Position numbers and translations under genes: made by a program
Assembly: GCA_963737545.1 (NCBI GenBank)
Contig: CAVTTH010000003.1
Location: 620,001-684,000 of the forward strand
DNA from: CAVTTH01 sp963737545
Lineage (GTDB): Bacteria; Verrucomicrobiota; Verrucomicrobiia; Chthoniobacterales; UBA10450
Direction of reading: 5' to 3'
DNA length: 64,000 nt
Shown: one piece after another, positions 38,751 through 46,418 of the stretch
Position numbering within the stretch: position 1 is the first letter of the stretch
Layout: every line of letters begins with the position of its first letter
Notes under the pieces: model-generated
Seen by the model: only the letters and a program-made list of their open reading frames with translations
Database searches by the model: none
Told to the model about the DNA's origin: nothing

Positions 38751-39917
38751 GGGAATTTTCAGACTGCGCAGGAAATCGGTGAACGCGCTCTTTTGCGATG
38801 CCACCGCTTCGTCTTCGCCGGTCATTTTGATAAACCACGAACGATCCTTCTCATCCAGGATCGCGGCGATGATGCGCTGCTTCTCGTTCTTATCGCCGAG
38901 CGGCCCGGCGCTCGCCAGATCAACCATCAGAAAATCGTGGCCGTTCGCCTTGATATGCTCGGCCGATTGCTGGAGCGCTTTTTCATCAATCGGTTCCAGA
39001 TTCAGCTGGCCGCGCCAGCGATTCACATTCGCAAGATCACCGCCGGCGATGCCGGGCAGCGAGACGATCGAAATATCAGCCTGCTTTCCGTTAGGCGCGG
39101 TGGCGTCGAAACTCGCCAGCCGCATCGGCGAGAGAGGTTTCTCCTTCCAGTTGGCCGGAAGCGCGTATTGCACCGGCACGCTCGGGGGCGCTTCGATCGG
39201 GGGCGGGGGCGGGGCGTTCGTGCTTCCGCCCGCATTCGTCGTCATCGGCGCCGGCATTGACGCTACGGTGCCGGAAGCCGCGTGCACACTTTGGAGAAAT
39301 TGTTTGAAGGCATCGCGCTGTGATTCCACCAGCGCGTCCGGCCCCATCATCTTAAAAAACCATGTCTCACCGTTGAGCGGCAAAATCCCGCCCAGGATGC
39401 GCGACTTCGATCCGTCCGGAAGAATCGGCTCTTCGCTTAACAGATCGACAAAAAGCATGTCGTGCCCATCGACTGGCAACGGCGTGCCCGCTTTCGCCTC
39501 CTCCGCGATCGGCGCGAGCTTTAGTTGATTGCGCCAGCGGTTCACATTTGCCAGCACACCGCCGGCCCCTTCCGGGAAGGAGATTACCGAAACATCGGCC
39601 GTCTTTCCATCCGGGCCGCGGACGAGGAAACTCCCTTTGCGAAAACCGCTCGCCGGCTGTTCTTCCCAGTCGGTCGGCGCCGTCCAATGTACTCCGGCGG
39701 GCGCGGCGCCATTCATGGCCACCGGTTGCATGGTTGACTCGGGCTGCGTCTCCTTCGGGATCCGATAAACGGTGATCTTGGTGTCGTCGCTCCTATTGCA
39801 ACCGGCGCAAACGAGCAGCCCGGCCGCGAGGAGCGGCACCCCGATGAGGACGCGATGGATGGGAAATAATGGCTTCAAGGCAGGTGCGAAGTACCCGCCG
39901 TCCGCGGAAGATGTCAA
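38748..39917 (-). CDS. Lipoprotein with duplicated domain, unknown function
   Basis: 389 residues from TTG 39917; an internal TTG at 39878 gives a cleaner signal peptide (KPLFPIHRVLIGVPLLAAGLLVCAGC), with a lipobox-like end before Cys. The mature protein is two copies of one domain of about 120 residues separated by an Asn/Pro-rich linker (about 225-245). Each copy has an initial W (WTAPTDWEEQPASGF; YALPANWKEKPLSPM), then DVSVISFPEGAGG or DISIVSLPGIAGG, LANVNRWRNQLKL or LANVNRWRGQLNL, DGHDMLFVDL or NGHDFLMVDL, and WFFKMMG or WFIKMTG. Not matched to a family I can name. Its TAA stop lies in a CCTAACGA octamer. Confidence 0.8.
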   Translation of the reverse strand: MTSSADGGYFAPALKPLFPIHRVLIGVPLLAAGLLVCAGCNRSDDTKITVYRIPKETQPESTMQPVAMNGAAPAGVHWTAPTDWEEQPASGFRKGSFLVRGPDGKTADVSVISFPEGAGGVLANVNRWRNQLKLAPIAEEAKAGTPLPVDGHDMLFVDLLSEEPILPDGSKSRILGGILPLNGETWFFKMMGPDALVESQRDAFKQFLQSVHAASGTVASMPAPMTTNAGGSTNAPPPPPIEAPPSVPVQYALPANWKEKPLSPMRLASFDATAPNGKQADISIVSLPGIAGGDLANVNRWRGQLNLEPIDEKALQQSAEHIKANGHDFLMVDLASAGPLGDKNEKQRIIAAILDEKDRSWFIKMTGEDEAVASQKSAFTDFLRSLKIP

Positions 39918-39980
39918 GAAATGAGAACGATGCCACGATTATTGAGCGGTGAGTGTGAGCCGCTGCTTTGTCATTCCGTT

Positions 39981-40097
39981 GTAGCCGCGCCTCTGTGAGG
40001 CGCGCCCCGACTACGCGTCCCGCCAACCCGCGTCAGGTGAAGCCTTTTACGCGGTAACATCAATCAACCGCGTGAGGCGAAGCCTTTTTACGCGGTT
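39981..40097. repeat. Palindromic intergenic repeats
   Basis: At 39981-40013 gtagccgcgcctctgtgaggcgcgcc forms a short GC-rich hairpin. Two tandem units follow at 40025-40058 and 40066-40097, each about 33 bases with matching arms (accgcgt...acgcggt) around gaggcgaagcctttt. They may act as terminators or REP-type elements. They mark the left edge of the non-coding tract that leads into the cassette array. Confidence 0.6.
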
Positions 40098-40265
40098 GCT
40101 TTCGCCGCCCGATTCTGAAATCCTCTCCCTGTGATATACACCCATGTGTGCAACCGCCCTAGCCTCGCTTTCCGCAGCCCGGTCGATGATGACTCAGCCG
40201 CTTCCTCCCGGCCGTGATAGACGTAATTTTTTACGCCTTTAAAGACGAACATTCGTCTAATTCTC
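40098..40265. other. Non-coding tract before the cassette array
   Basis: With 39918-40097 this makes about 350 bases without a supportable gene. A minus-strand frame (40088-40276) exists but has no recognisable similarity and starts inside the TCTCGTTAGGC core. No integron integrase or remnant of one is seen. Confidence 0.5.
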
Positions 40266-40274
40266 GTTAGGCGC

Positions 40275-40391
40275 ATGAAGAACGTCTACTGCGATCTCAT
40301 TTTCATAGTTGGCTCGCCTGCAGTGGCAGCCTTGCGGGCCTGCGACAAAACCCGGGAATTGCGTCGCGCAGACGATCTGCACACCGGATAA
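40275..40391 (+). CDS. Possible cassette ORF, 38 residues
   Basis: Begins 2 bases after the GTTAGGC core at 40266-40272, the same position as starts of the later cassettes. It encodes MKNVYCDLIFIVGSPAVAAL and a basic tail, then stops. No similarity is recognised. It may be a truncated cassette gene or chance; the rest of the tract to 40775 holds no convincing gene. Confidence 0.25.
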   Translation: MKNVYCDLIFIVGSPAVAALRACDKTRELRRADDLHTG

Positions 40392-40782
40392 CGAGTGCAT
40401 CTGACGCACAGACTTCGTGCCGATGTCGATGGCCGCGAGATCGATCTCTCGCGGATGATTTCATGGCGCTATTCCATACTTCCAGTCCGAACCATGAGCC
40501 GCGGCTGATTTCCGTCTTCTGATCTTGTGAGCTGACACTATTCAGTCTACGCACCGAGATAGTGACAAAAGTCTGCGTCTAGAGAACAAGCGTGGGACAG
40601 GCCTTCTCGGGGCACTTGCGCCGTCAGACATAATGCTGTCGCCCAGCTCGATCGACTCTCTTGACGACGGGTATGGGTAAAGCGTCCAGTACTCTGACGA
40701 CTAGTTAAGGACCATTGACTCGTTAAGATGAGACGAGCAATAACGAGCCTAACGCAGCCTGAACGTCGCAATGACGCCTAAC

Positions 40783-42281
40783 CCCTATGAAGGCTGTCAA
40801 AGGTGAATTGTGGTTTTTTTTGCTTACATGGGCTTGGTGATGGGAAGAGGGTTGGTCTTAAGCTTGGGAACGTTTCCGCTTTGATTACGCGCTGAAGAAC
40901 TTTCAGCGGCTGATACTCCTATCCGCGCATGTCCTGTTTTATGGCAGCGCAATGTGACTTATGCCGTCCAACTAAAAGCGGAACGTGGGCGCGGTCCAAT
41001 CTAAAGCGACGGTGCGAGCCGCACGGGCAGCATCGGCAACCAGGTTAGGCCCCGGACACACGCCACGTTCCAAAGCGTTCTCTTTGAGTTGCTCGAGTTA
41101 GCTCATCACTGTTCCCCTCGAACTCATTTACTTGATGATTAAGCCCAATTGTTGCGCCGTGAGCCGTCCGGTATGCACTCGCCACAGATCCACCGCCAGT
41201 CGGCGCGCCACGGCCACGATCGCTTTTTTGCGCACCGCTCCGGTGGCCTTTGCTCCTTTGGCCAAAACGGCCAGCCTCTTTTTGACCGGTGGATATTGCG
41301 GCTGGAAACGGACCATGCGCCAGGCACATTCGACCAGGGCTGCTCTTACCCGCGGGTTACCTCGCTTGGTCACACTGCCTGGCACCCGCTTACTGCCGCT
41401 GCTGCGTTCCCCGGGACACAACCCGGTGTAGGAACTGATCGCGCGCCGATTGTTAAACCGATGCCAGTCGCAGATCTCGCGGGTGAGCATCACGCTAGTC
41501 AGCTTGCCCAGTCCGGCCGGAATATGGGGCGGAGCGGCCGCTTCCAGTTGGCTCGTTAGGCTATCAATCTGCCCCTGCAAGCTCAACAGCGCAGGTCGAG
41601 CCACCGCCAGACGCGTCGTGATCCACCCCGGTAGATGTTTACCCAGTCGAGTCCAGGTTTGCTCTTTCCACCAGTGCGCCGGCGCCGGCAGACTGTGACT
41701 AATCAACAAACTGCGTCCCTGCGCCTCCAGCTTCTGCCGGTGATGCACCAGCTGCTCTCGCTGCCGCGTGACATGTCGGGCCTGTTCCTCTTCTTCGCTC
41801 GGCACCCGGATCACCGCCAACTCCCGCGTGTTGCCTTCCAGATAACGCGACAACCGCTGGCACAGGGTGGTGGCATCGCGCGGATCGGTCTTCACTCCCG
41901 TGCGCTGTTCATCGAGTTTACGTGGAGCAATGACGTAGCAATGGGCTCCGGCCACACGCAACTGCCGATACAGCCCGAAGCCAAAACCGCACGCTTCGTA
42001 GACTACGTGGACCGTGTGCCCCTGCCTTAACAACGACTCCACCCAGGGAACAAACTCCCCAGGCCAAAAGCGCCGCGCTGCCTTCGGCAGCAACTGATCG
42101 TATTGCGCCACCACCACGTACTGCTTGAGGTGGATGTCCAGTCCGAGCTTGATGAGCGAACTGGAAAGTTTTACTTTACCAACGACGCCCTCGAGTGAGG
42201 TCGTCCCTTCGTGATGAACGATTGTATTTTTCATAGAGCGGGTGAGTTTAACAACTCGCCCGCTCCCTTACATGCCATCTA
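40783..42281 (-). mobile_element. IS110-family element, IS1111-like, at an attC site
   Basis: Boundaries are inferred. The left flank ends with a GCCTAAC core (40776-40782), and the right flank resumes at GATGGAGCGAACGGCGGAC, which pairs with GTCCGCCGTCGCTCATC before the next R' core. Removing about 1.5 kb restores a normal attC. The transposase is on the minus strand, with only about 45 bases upstream (including the hairpin gagcgggtgagt/actcgcccgctc at 42236-42265) and about 345 non-coding bases downstream. That layout fits the IS1111 subgroup, whose guide (bridge) RNA lies 3' of the transposase and some of whose members target attC sites. Possible subterminal repeats: ggctgtcaaagg on the left and ggcatgtaaggg (reverse complement) on the right. 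Confidence 0.6.
41128..42234 (-). CDS. IS110-family transposase (DEDD recombinase)
   Basis: 368 residues, intact. The N-terminal DEDD RuvC-like domain has GLDIHLKQYVV (first Asp), VYEACGFGFGLYRQL (Glu), and KTDPRDATTLCQ (paired Asp). The C-terminal domain contains the IS110/IS1111 signature SVMLTREICDW, NNRRAISSYTGLCPGERSSG and TKRGNPRVRAALVECAWRMVR, with the conserved Ser region. It catalyses RNA-guided excision and insertion without classical inverted repeats. An intact frame suggests a fairly recent or active element. Confidence 0.93.
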   Translation of the reverse strand: MKNTIVHHEGTTSLEGVVGKVKLSSSLIKLGLDIHLKQYVVVAQYDQLLPKAARRFWPGEFVPWVESLLRQGHTVHVVYEACGFGFGLYRQLRVAGAHCYVIAPRKLDEQRTGVKTDPRDATTLCQRLSRYLEGNTRELAVIRVPSEEEEQARHVTRQREQLVHHRQKLEAQGRSLLISHSLPAPAHWWKEQTWTRLGKHLPGWITTRLAVARPALLSLQGQIDSLTSQLEAAAPPHIPAGLGKLTSVMLTREICDWHRFNNRRAISSYTGLCPGERSSGSKRVPGSVTKRGNPRVRAALVECAWRMVRFQPQYPPVKKRLAVLAKGAKATGAVRKKAIVAVARRLAVDLWRVHTGRLTAQQLGLIIK

Positions 42282-42396
42282 GGCGATGGAGCGAACGGCG
42301 GACCGCCGTGCGCGCCACATTTGAGATGACTTCCACCCTTTCACTCCGAGCGATGCGCGCCCTCGTCCGCCGTCGCTCATCTTGTTCTCGTTAGAT
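42278..42396 (+). other. attC site 1, interrupted on its left by the IS
   Basis: The right core R' GTTAGAT at 42390-42396 is intact and overlaps the start codon of the next gene. Arms GATGGAGCGAACGGCGGAC and GTCCGCCGTCGCTCATC pair, with two extra bases on the left arm (the unpaired bases typical of attC). The left core reads ATCTAGG rather than ATCTAAC, as expected if the IS end replaced it; a GCCTAAC at 40776 may be the original core. Confidence 0.75.
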
Positions 42397-42766
42397 GCTG
42401 AACGCGCTCGCTGCCATTCTTGCTCTCGCCATGATCGCGCTTATTGCGGTTCTCCTCGCAAGCTTCTACTTCCTCGGCCGTCTGATACGCTACGAGTATG
42501 CATTTCACCGCAATGCGTGGGAGCGGGATGGTCGCCCGACCGCGTGGTTCTTTCGCCCACCAGAGTCCACGTGGTTTCGCAGCGGGATGGCGTTTAACCG
42601 TTGTGCCCTCGGATGGCCGCTTTACACGCCCGGTTGGGTGCGGGGAGACCCCGCCGCGAAGAGTCTGCATAGACGGTTGCGCTGGTGCGCGCTCGTCTGG
42701 AATGCTGGCTTCATCACATGGGTTCTTTGTTTCGCATGGTATCTTTCATCGACGCAACGCATCTAA
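42395..42766 (+). CDS. Cassette gene 1: small membrane protein
   Basis: 123 residues. The ATG begins inside the R' core (GTTAGATG), and the TAA lies inside the next R'' (ATCTAAC), a diagnostic cassette layout. One strong N-terminal membrane segment (AAILALAMIALIAVLLASFYFLG) and a second near the C-terminus (ALVWNAGFITWVLCFAWYL) flank a basic, Trp-rich middle. No known family recognised. No Shine-Dalgarno is visible, as the start sits in the recombination core. Confidence 0.7.
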   Translation: MLNALAAILALAMIALIAVLLASFYFLGRLIRYEYAFHRNAWERDGRPTAWFFRPPESTWFRSGMAFNRCALGWPLYTPGWVRGDPAAKSLHRRLRWCALVWNAGFITWVLCFAWYLSSTQRI

Positions 42767-42884
42767 CCAGTCAGTGGAGCTAACCGCCACCCGGCGTGCG
42801 ATCATATCTAATCATGACTAAAACCTCTTCACTCCGAGCAACGCTCGCCCTCGGTGGCGGCAGCTCACTTCTGTCTCGTTAGAC
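42761..42884 (+). other. attC site 2
   Basis: 124 bp from R'' ATCTAAC to R' GTTAGAC (exact complements at the cores). The left arm GTGGAGCTAACCGCCACC pairs with the right arm GGTGGCGGCAGCTCAC, leaving extra bases on one side. The centre is variable and AT-richer. Confidence 0.85.
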
Positions 42885-42887
42885 CTC

Positions 42888-43304
42888 ATGCCTCTGCTCG
42901 CGAATGTCGTGTTCCCTCTGTTCGATTTGCCGTACATGGGTGGCATTTTCGAGCCTTGGTTTGCGGCAGCGGCGCTGGCTGGGGAATACGTTGTGTTTTA
43001 CGCTTTCCAGTTTCGCGCCGCATCATTTTGGTTTGTTCTGCTCGCAGTTGCCACGGCTAACATTATTTCCACGCTCATCGGCTTTTTCGGATTAGCGTTT
43101 CTTCCGAGCCCAGAAAAGGGACCTCACTGGCTGGTCTATCTCACCTTCGTTGTCGCTTGGGCGCTCAGTGTAGCGATGGAGTATGGCGTTTATTTCGCAG
43201 TTCCACATTGGCGCCGCTTTCGAAATCTTTTTCTTGCGACAGCTGTGAGCAACGGAGTCAGTTATGCTATCCTCGGAATAGCTGTATGGCGCGAAACGGT
43301 CTAA
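42888..43304 (+). CDS. Cassette gene 2: four-span membrane protein
   Basis: 138 residues; ATG 4 bases after the R' core and TAA within the next R'' (GTCTAAC). Four hydrophobic segments are visible: WFAAAALAGEYVVFYAF, FWFVLLAVATANIISTLIGFF, LVYLTFVVAWALSVAMEYGV and LFLATAVSNGVSYAILGIAV. Acidic/aromatic loops lie between. No family identified. Integron cassettes often carry such small membrane proteins of unknown role. Confidence 0.7.
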   Translation: MPLLANVVFPLFDLPYMGGIFEPWFAAAALAGEYVVFYAFQFRAASFWFVLLAVATANIISTLIGFFGLAFLPSPEKGPHWLVYLTFVVAWALSVAMEYGVYFAVPHWRRFRNLFLATAVSNGVSYAILGIAVWRETV

Positions 43305-43422
43305 CCAATCGCTCCAGCCAACCGCTGGCCGTTCCGATGTTTAGCTTTCACATGACTTCAACATTAAACTCCGCAGCAAAGCTCGCTCCCGCCAGCGGTG
43401 GCTGAGCTCCGTCTCGTTAGAT
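43299..43422 (+). other. attC site 3
   Basis: 124 bp, R'' GTCTAAC to R' GTTAGAT. The left arm CTCCAGCCAACCGCTGGC pairs with the right arm GCCAGCGGTGGCTGAG with extra bases on the left. Very similar to attC site 4 in its arms and in its central tract (CATGACTTCAACATTAAA). Confidence 0.87.
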
Positions 43423-43840
43423 GCTACCAGCACGCGTCACGAGCATTGCCTGCATGTCGCTGTTACTGACAGCGTGCCATCGCCTGTCGCCCATGGATCG
43501 GAAGATTGTCGGTTCGTGGTCGTGGCAGTACATCGAGGGAAGTGGCCGCATTGTCTTCAGCAGTGATCACACCGTGAAGGAAGGTTTTCCGCCGGAAGAG
43601 AACCTGCACCGACCGTTGCGTGACGATGATTTCGACTACCTCGAGTCAGGCTTTTGGCATCTTGAGGGAGATGTTCTTGTACAGGAGCTCGACAACCACC
43701 TTATGGTCGATCCGTGGACCGGAGGCGAGTCCGAAAGGCCCAAGCTAGCGAAACGAGTCCTGCGCCAAAGAATCACGAAAATAGATGATCACCGCATCAC
43801 GTTCGACGACGGTTACGGGCTTGATCGAGAGAAGCCGTGA
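43421..43840 (+). CDS. Cassette gene 3: lipoprotein
   Basis: 139 residues, with its ATG overlapping the R' core. The signal sequence ends in a good lipobox (SIACMSLLLTACHR; LTAC). The mature part GSWSWQYIEGSGRIVFSSDHT, SGFWHLEGDVLVQEL and KIDDHRITFDDGYG looks like a small beta-barrel of the lipocalin-like/DUF type seen in many secreted proteins. Function unknown. It ends 12 bases before the next R''. Confidence 0.72.
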   Translation: MLPARVTSIACMSLLLTACHRLSPMDRKIVGSWSWQYIEGSGRIVFSSDHTVKEGFPPEENLHRPLRDDDFDYLESGFWHLEGDVLVQELDNHLMVDPWTGGESERPKLAKRVLRQRITKIDDHRITFDDGYGLDREKP

Positions 43841-43852
43841 TGGCACAATCGC

Positions 43853-43976
43853 ATCTAAACGATCGCTCCAGCCAACCGCTGGCCGTTCCGATAACCAGCT
43901 TTTTCATGACTTCAACGCTAAAATCCGCAGCACAGCTCGCCGCCGCCAGCGGTGGCTGAGCTTGTTCTCGTTAGGC
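43853..43976 (+). other. attC site 4
   Basis: 124 bp, left core ATCTAAAC (one base off consensus) and right core GTTAGGC within TCTCGTTAGG. Arms CTCCAGCCAACCGCTGGC and GCCAGCGGTGGCTGAG match those of site 3, implying the two cassettes came from the same integron or duplicated together. Confidence 0.85.
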
Positions 43977-43986
43977 CTCATGGAGC

Positions 43987-44391
43987 ATGAATATGATCGC
44001 AGATATTGAAACACTCTACGCACGCTTGGGCGAACGTGACTACGAAGCAGTGATGTCGTATCTGGCCGACGACATTGTCTGGATCGTGGCTGACAATTCG
44101 CCGTTGGCGGACCACAGCCCTTATCACGGAATAGCTGAGGTGCGCTCAGGCGTTTTCGAGCGTTTAACCGCGGGTTTCGACAAACTCGTCTTTGACGCGA
44201 AGGAGATCTTTGAGTGCAGCGGCGGCGAGAGAGTTGTGGCTCTCGGTTATTATTACTTCAGATTTCACGGGCAAGCTGAGGAACGCAAAGCACAGGTTGC
44301 CCACATCTGGACGATCCGCAACGGCCGGGCCATCAAGTTCCAACAATACCTCGACACGTTGCAGGTCGCGCGCGACGCGGGAGCGGTCTAA
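43987..44391 (+). CDS. Cassette gene 4: SnoaL/NTF2-like protein
   Basis: 134 residues starting 10 bases after the R' core. The cone-shaped NTF2-like fold is indicated by IETLYARLGERDYEAVMSYL, ADDIVWIVADNSPLADHSPY, GIAEVRSGVFERL and the closing AHIWTIRNGRAIKFQQYLDT. SnoaL-like proteins are ketosteroid-isomerase-type enzymes or binding proteins; His and Asp in the pocket are present but do not define a reaction. The stop is inside a GTCTAAG core-like sequence. Confidence 0.75.
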   Translation: MNMIADIETLYARLGERDYEAVMSYLADDIVWIVADNSPLADHSPYHGIAEVRSGVFERLTAGFDKLVFDAKEIFECSGGERVVALGYYYFRFHGQAEERKAQVAHIWTIRNGRAIKFQQYLDTLQVARDAGAV

Positions 44392-44491
44392 GCCTCCAAA
44401 AAGTAGAAGTTGGAAGCGAAGGCTCGCGCCGCTCCCCGCCGCGCCACATGCGTTGTTTACGCTGGGTGGCTGATCTTCTGTTTCGTTCGGA
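44387..44491 (+). other. Degenerate attC at the end of the array
   Basis: R''-like GTCTAAG overlaps the stop of cassette gene 4. A GGGTGGCTGATCTTCTGTTTC tract precedes GTTCGGA, which departs from GTTRRRY. Arms pair poorly. It probably marks a decayed final site; the next 180 bases hold nothing recognised. Confidence 0.4.
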
Positions 44492-44670
44492 GGACTTTCG
44501 ATTATGTGCGATTGCCAAGCCAGTCGCTGCCGTGTCATGATCCGAAACGGCTGTCGCGAGAGAGAAATCCGTCATGAACTTCCGATCCGATTCAGATCCG
44601 GCTCAACCAGAGCAGCCGGGAAACTTGGGATAGCCGCTCTCAAAGCAAATCTCAGATGTTGGACACGCTA

Positions 44671-45201
44671 ATGAAAACGTTCATTATCTTGATTGCGACC
44701 ATCGGCACTACCGCGGCGCAGTGGCGGCAACCAAATTCGCCAGCCGTTCCTGAAGCTGATGGTTACGTTGAAATTCCAAACGTGGCGCTCCCGCCGACGA
44801 AGGAGAGCAAGTATCTGGCGATTTTTGATGCTACGCGCGCGGCGAACAAGCCGACGCAGCTGGTGCCGGCATTAAACATGGCTGGCTCGGAGCTGAACGC
44901 ACTCGCCGCCGCGAAGGCGCCTCTCTCGAACGCCAAATTTGCCATGGTCTTTCATGGCGCCGCGGTCGATGGCATTTTGGACAACGACCATTACAAGGCA
45001 AAGTTCGGGACCGACAATCCGAACTTGAAGGTCATCGCGGGGATGAAGAAACAAGGGGTCGAGTTTTTTGTCTGCGGGCAGTATTTGGCGGGTGAGAATA
45101 TCGATCCGAAAATCCTGACGCACGACGTCACAGTCGCGGCCGATGCTTTGCTTGTTTTGATGCAATATCAGAACAAGGGCTACGCCTTGATGAGCTTTTG
45201 A
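44671..45201 (+). CDS. Secreted DsrE/DsrF-like protein
   Basis: 176 residues from ATG 44671 (signal peptide MKTFIILIATIGTTAA); an upstream in-frame ATG at 44656 adds 5 residues. The DsrE-type core is YLAIFDATRAANKPTQLVPA, AKFAMVFHGAAVDGIL and KQGVEFFVCGQYLAGENID, with a single conserved Cys in FFVCGQYL, then DVTVAADALLVLMQYQNKGY. Such periplasmic proteins are linked to sulfur handling, but the partner Dsr genes are absent. It lies just beyond the last attC and is not a cassette. Confidence 0.75.
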   Translation: MKTFIILIATIGTTAAQWRQPNSPAVPEADGYVEIPNVALPPTKESKYLAIFDATRAANKPTQLVPALNMAGSELNALAAAKAPLSNAKFAMVFHGAAVDGILDNDHYKAKFGTDNPNLKVIAGMKKQGVEFFVCGQYLAGENIDPKILTHDVTVAADALLVLMQYQNKGYALMSF

Positions 45202-45242
45202 GGTTGCGTTGGCCTAACTAATCGCTGGCGGATGGATGCGTA

Positions 45243-46418
45243 TCACCCGACGATATCGGCATACGCCAGCGGGTCGGTCGCGCCTTCGGTGATGAAAATG
45301 AGCACGCGCGTATTTTCGCTGACGCGCAGCGTTTCTCGATCCTGATCGGAATTTTGGCCGGTGAGCAATTCAAGCAGGCCGCCGAGACCGGACGCGCCGG
45401 TTTCGCCGGCGACGATGCCCGATCGAGCCAATGCCCGCATTGCTTCCCGCGCGCGCTCATCATCAATCGCAATGAAGGCGTCGACCCCGGTCGAAACGAC
45501 AGGCCACGCCAGCATCGATGGCCGGCCGCAGTTCAGCCCGGCCATGATCGAATCATGCGGCCCGGGGACGGAGACGATTTCGCCCGCCTCGACTGAAGCC
45601 TGCATGCAGGCGGCACGCGTGGGTTCAACGCCGAGAACGGAAAGATTTGGGTCGCGGCCCGGCTGGCGATAATGACGGACCACGGCCGCGGCCAGCGCGC
45701 CGACCCCAATTTGCACAACGACAAGGTCTGGATCCCGTTCGTCGAGCCGGGCCAGTTCGTCATCGATTTCCCAGAAGATCGTCGAATAACCATCGATCAC
45801 CCACTGCGGCACGTCCGCGTAACCAGGCCACGACGTGTCGGAGATGACGAGGCAATGTTCGCTCGCGTCTTCGGCTGAACGCACAACCGCGTCATCATAA
45901 GTTCCCCTAACGACTTCAACACACGCGCCTTCACTCGCGATCGCGTCGATTCGCGCCTGCGCGGTCCCGGCCGGCACGTAAATGCGTGACTCGCAGCCGA
46001 GCAACGCAGCCATGTGCGCGACCGCCCGTCCATGATTTCCATCCGTCGCTGCCGCCAGCGTCATTGGTCGCAACTGCGCGAGGCGTTGCGCGAGATCGGC
46101 AACCGTCTGCCATGGTTCAAATGTCCCGCCAACGCGCGACTCCAGCGCGCGGTAAATGGCCCACGATGCTCCGAGAATCTTGAAGGCCGGCAACCCGAGG
46201 CGGCTCGACTCGTCCTTCAGTAACACCTCTTCCACTCGAAGGGCGCGCGCCAACTCCGGCGCGTGGCGGAGCGGGGTCGGCGCATAACCTTCCAGACGCC
46301 GGTGAAACGCAAGCGGTGCTCTGCTGGTCGAGCCGATCGAGGAATTCCTCTCGTTCCTCAACTTTCGATTGTAGAAAACGTGTGAACTCATCTTGTCAGT
46401 CAGATCGTCCCCCTTCAT
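45243..46418 (-). CDS. PLP-dependent ammonia-lyase, diaminopropionate ammonia-lyase-like
   Basis: 391 residues from ATG 46418, which overlaps the stop of the upstream methyltransferase gene (ATGA); ATG 46391 is an alternative. Fold type II PLP enzyme: the cofactor Lys lies in SRLGLPAFKILGASWA, the Asn/His loop in ATDGNHGRAVAHMAALLG, and the phosphate-binding Gly-rich stretch in VVQIGVGALAAAVV. GVEPTRAACMQ and IMAGLNCGRPS are typical of DpaL/YgeX. Predicted reaction: 2,3-diaminopropionate to pyruvate and ammonia; a threonine dehydratase-like role remains possible. Confidence 0.82.
   Translation of the reverse strand: MKGDDLTDKMSSHVFYNRKLRNERNSSIGSTSRAPLAFHRRLEGYAPTPLRHAPELARALRVEEVLLKDESSRLGLPAFKILGASWAIYRALESRVGGTFEPWQTVADLAQRLAQLRPMTLAAATDGNHGRAVAHMAALLGCESRIYVPAGTAQARIDAIASEGACVEVVRGTYDDAVVRSAEDASEHCLVISDTSWPGYADVPQWVIDGYSTIFWEIDDELARLDERDPDLVVVQIGVGALAAAVVRHYRQPGRDPNLSVLGVEPTRAACMQASVEAGEIVSVPGPHDSIMAGLNCGRPSMLAWPVVSTGVDAFIAIDDERAREAMRALARSGIVAGETGASGLGGLLELLTGQNSDQDRETLRVSENTRVLIFITEGATDPLAYADIVG

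Larger units (their letters stand above)
40266..44491 (+). mobile_element. Integron-type gene cassette array without visible integrase
   Basis: Small genes, all on the plus strand, are separated by attC sites of near-constant length (119-124 bp). Each site has an R'' core (RYYYAAC), imperfectly paired L''/L' arms with extra unpaired bases, and an R' core (GTTRRRY) always preceded by TCTC. Stop codons fall in or just before R'', and start codons lie 0-11 bases after R', the compact layout of integron cassettes. R' cores are GTTAGGC 40266, GTTAGAT 42390, GTTAGAC 42878, GTTAGAT 43416 and GTTAGGC 43970. An IS splits the first part. No integrase gene is found in the window, so it is a cluster of attC sites lacking an integrase (CALIN) or the tail of a larger integron. 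Confidence 0.82.

Noticed and set aside
40745..40782. Two GCCTAAC cores 29 bases apart as a complete small attC
   Set aside because: Both are left-type cores in the same orientation with no paired arms between them, so they do not make a site by themselves.
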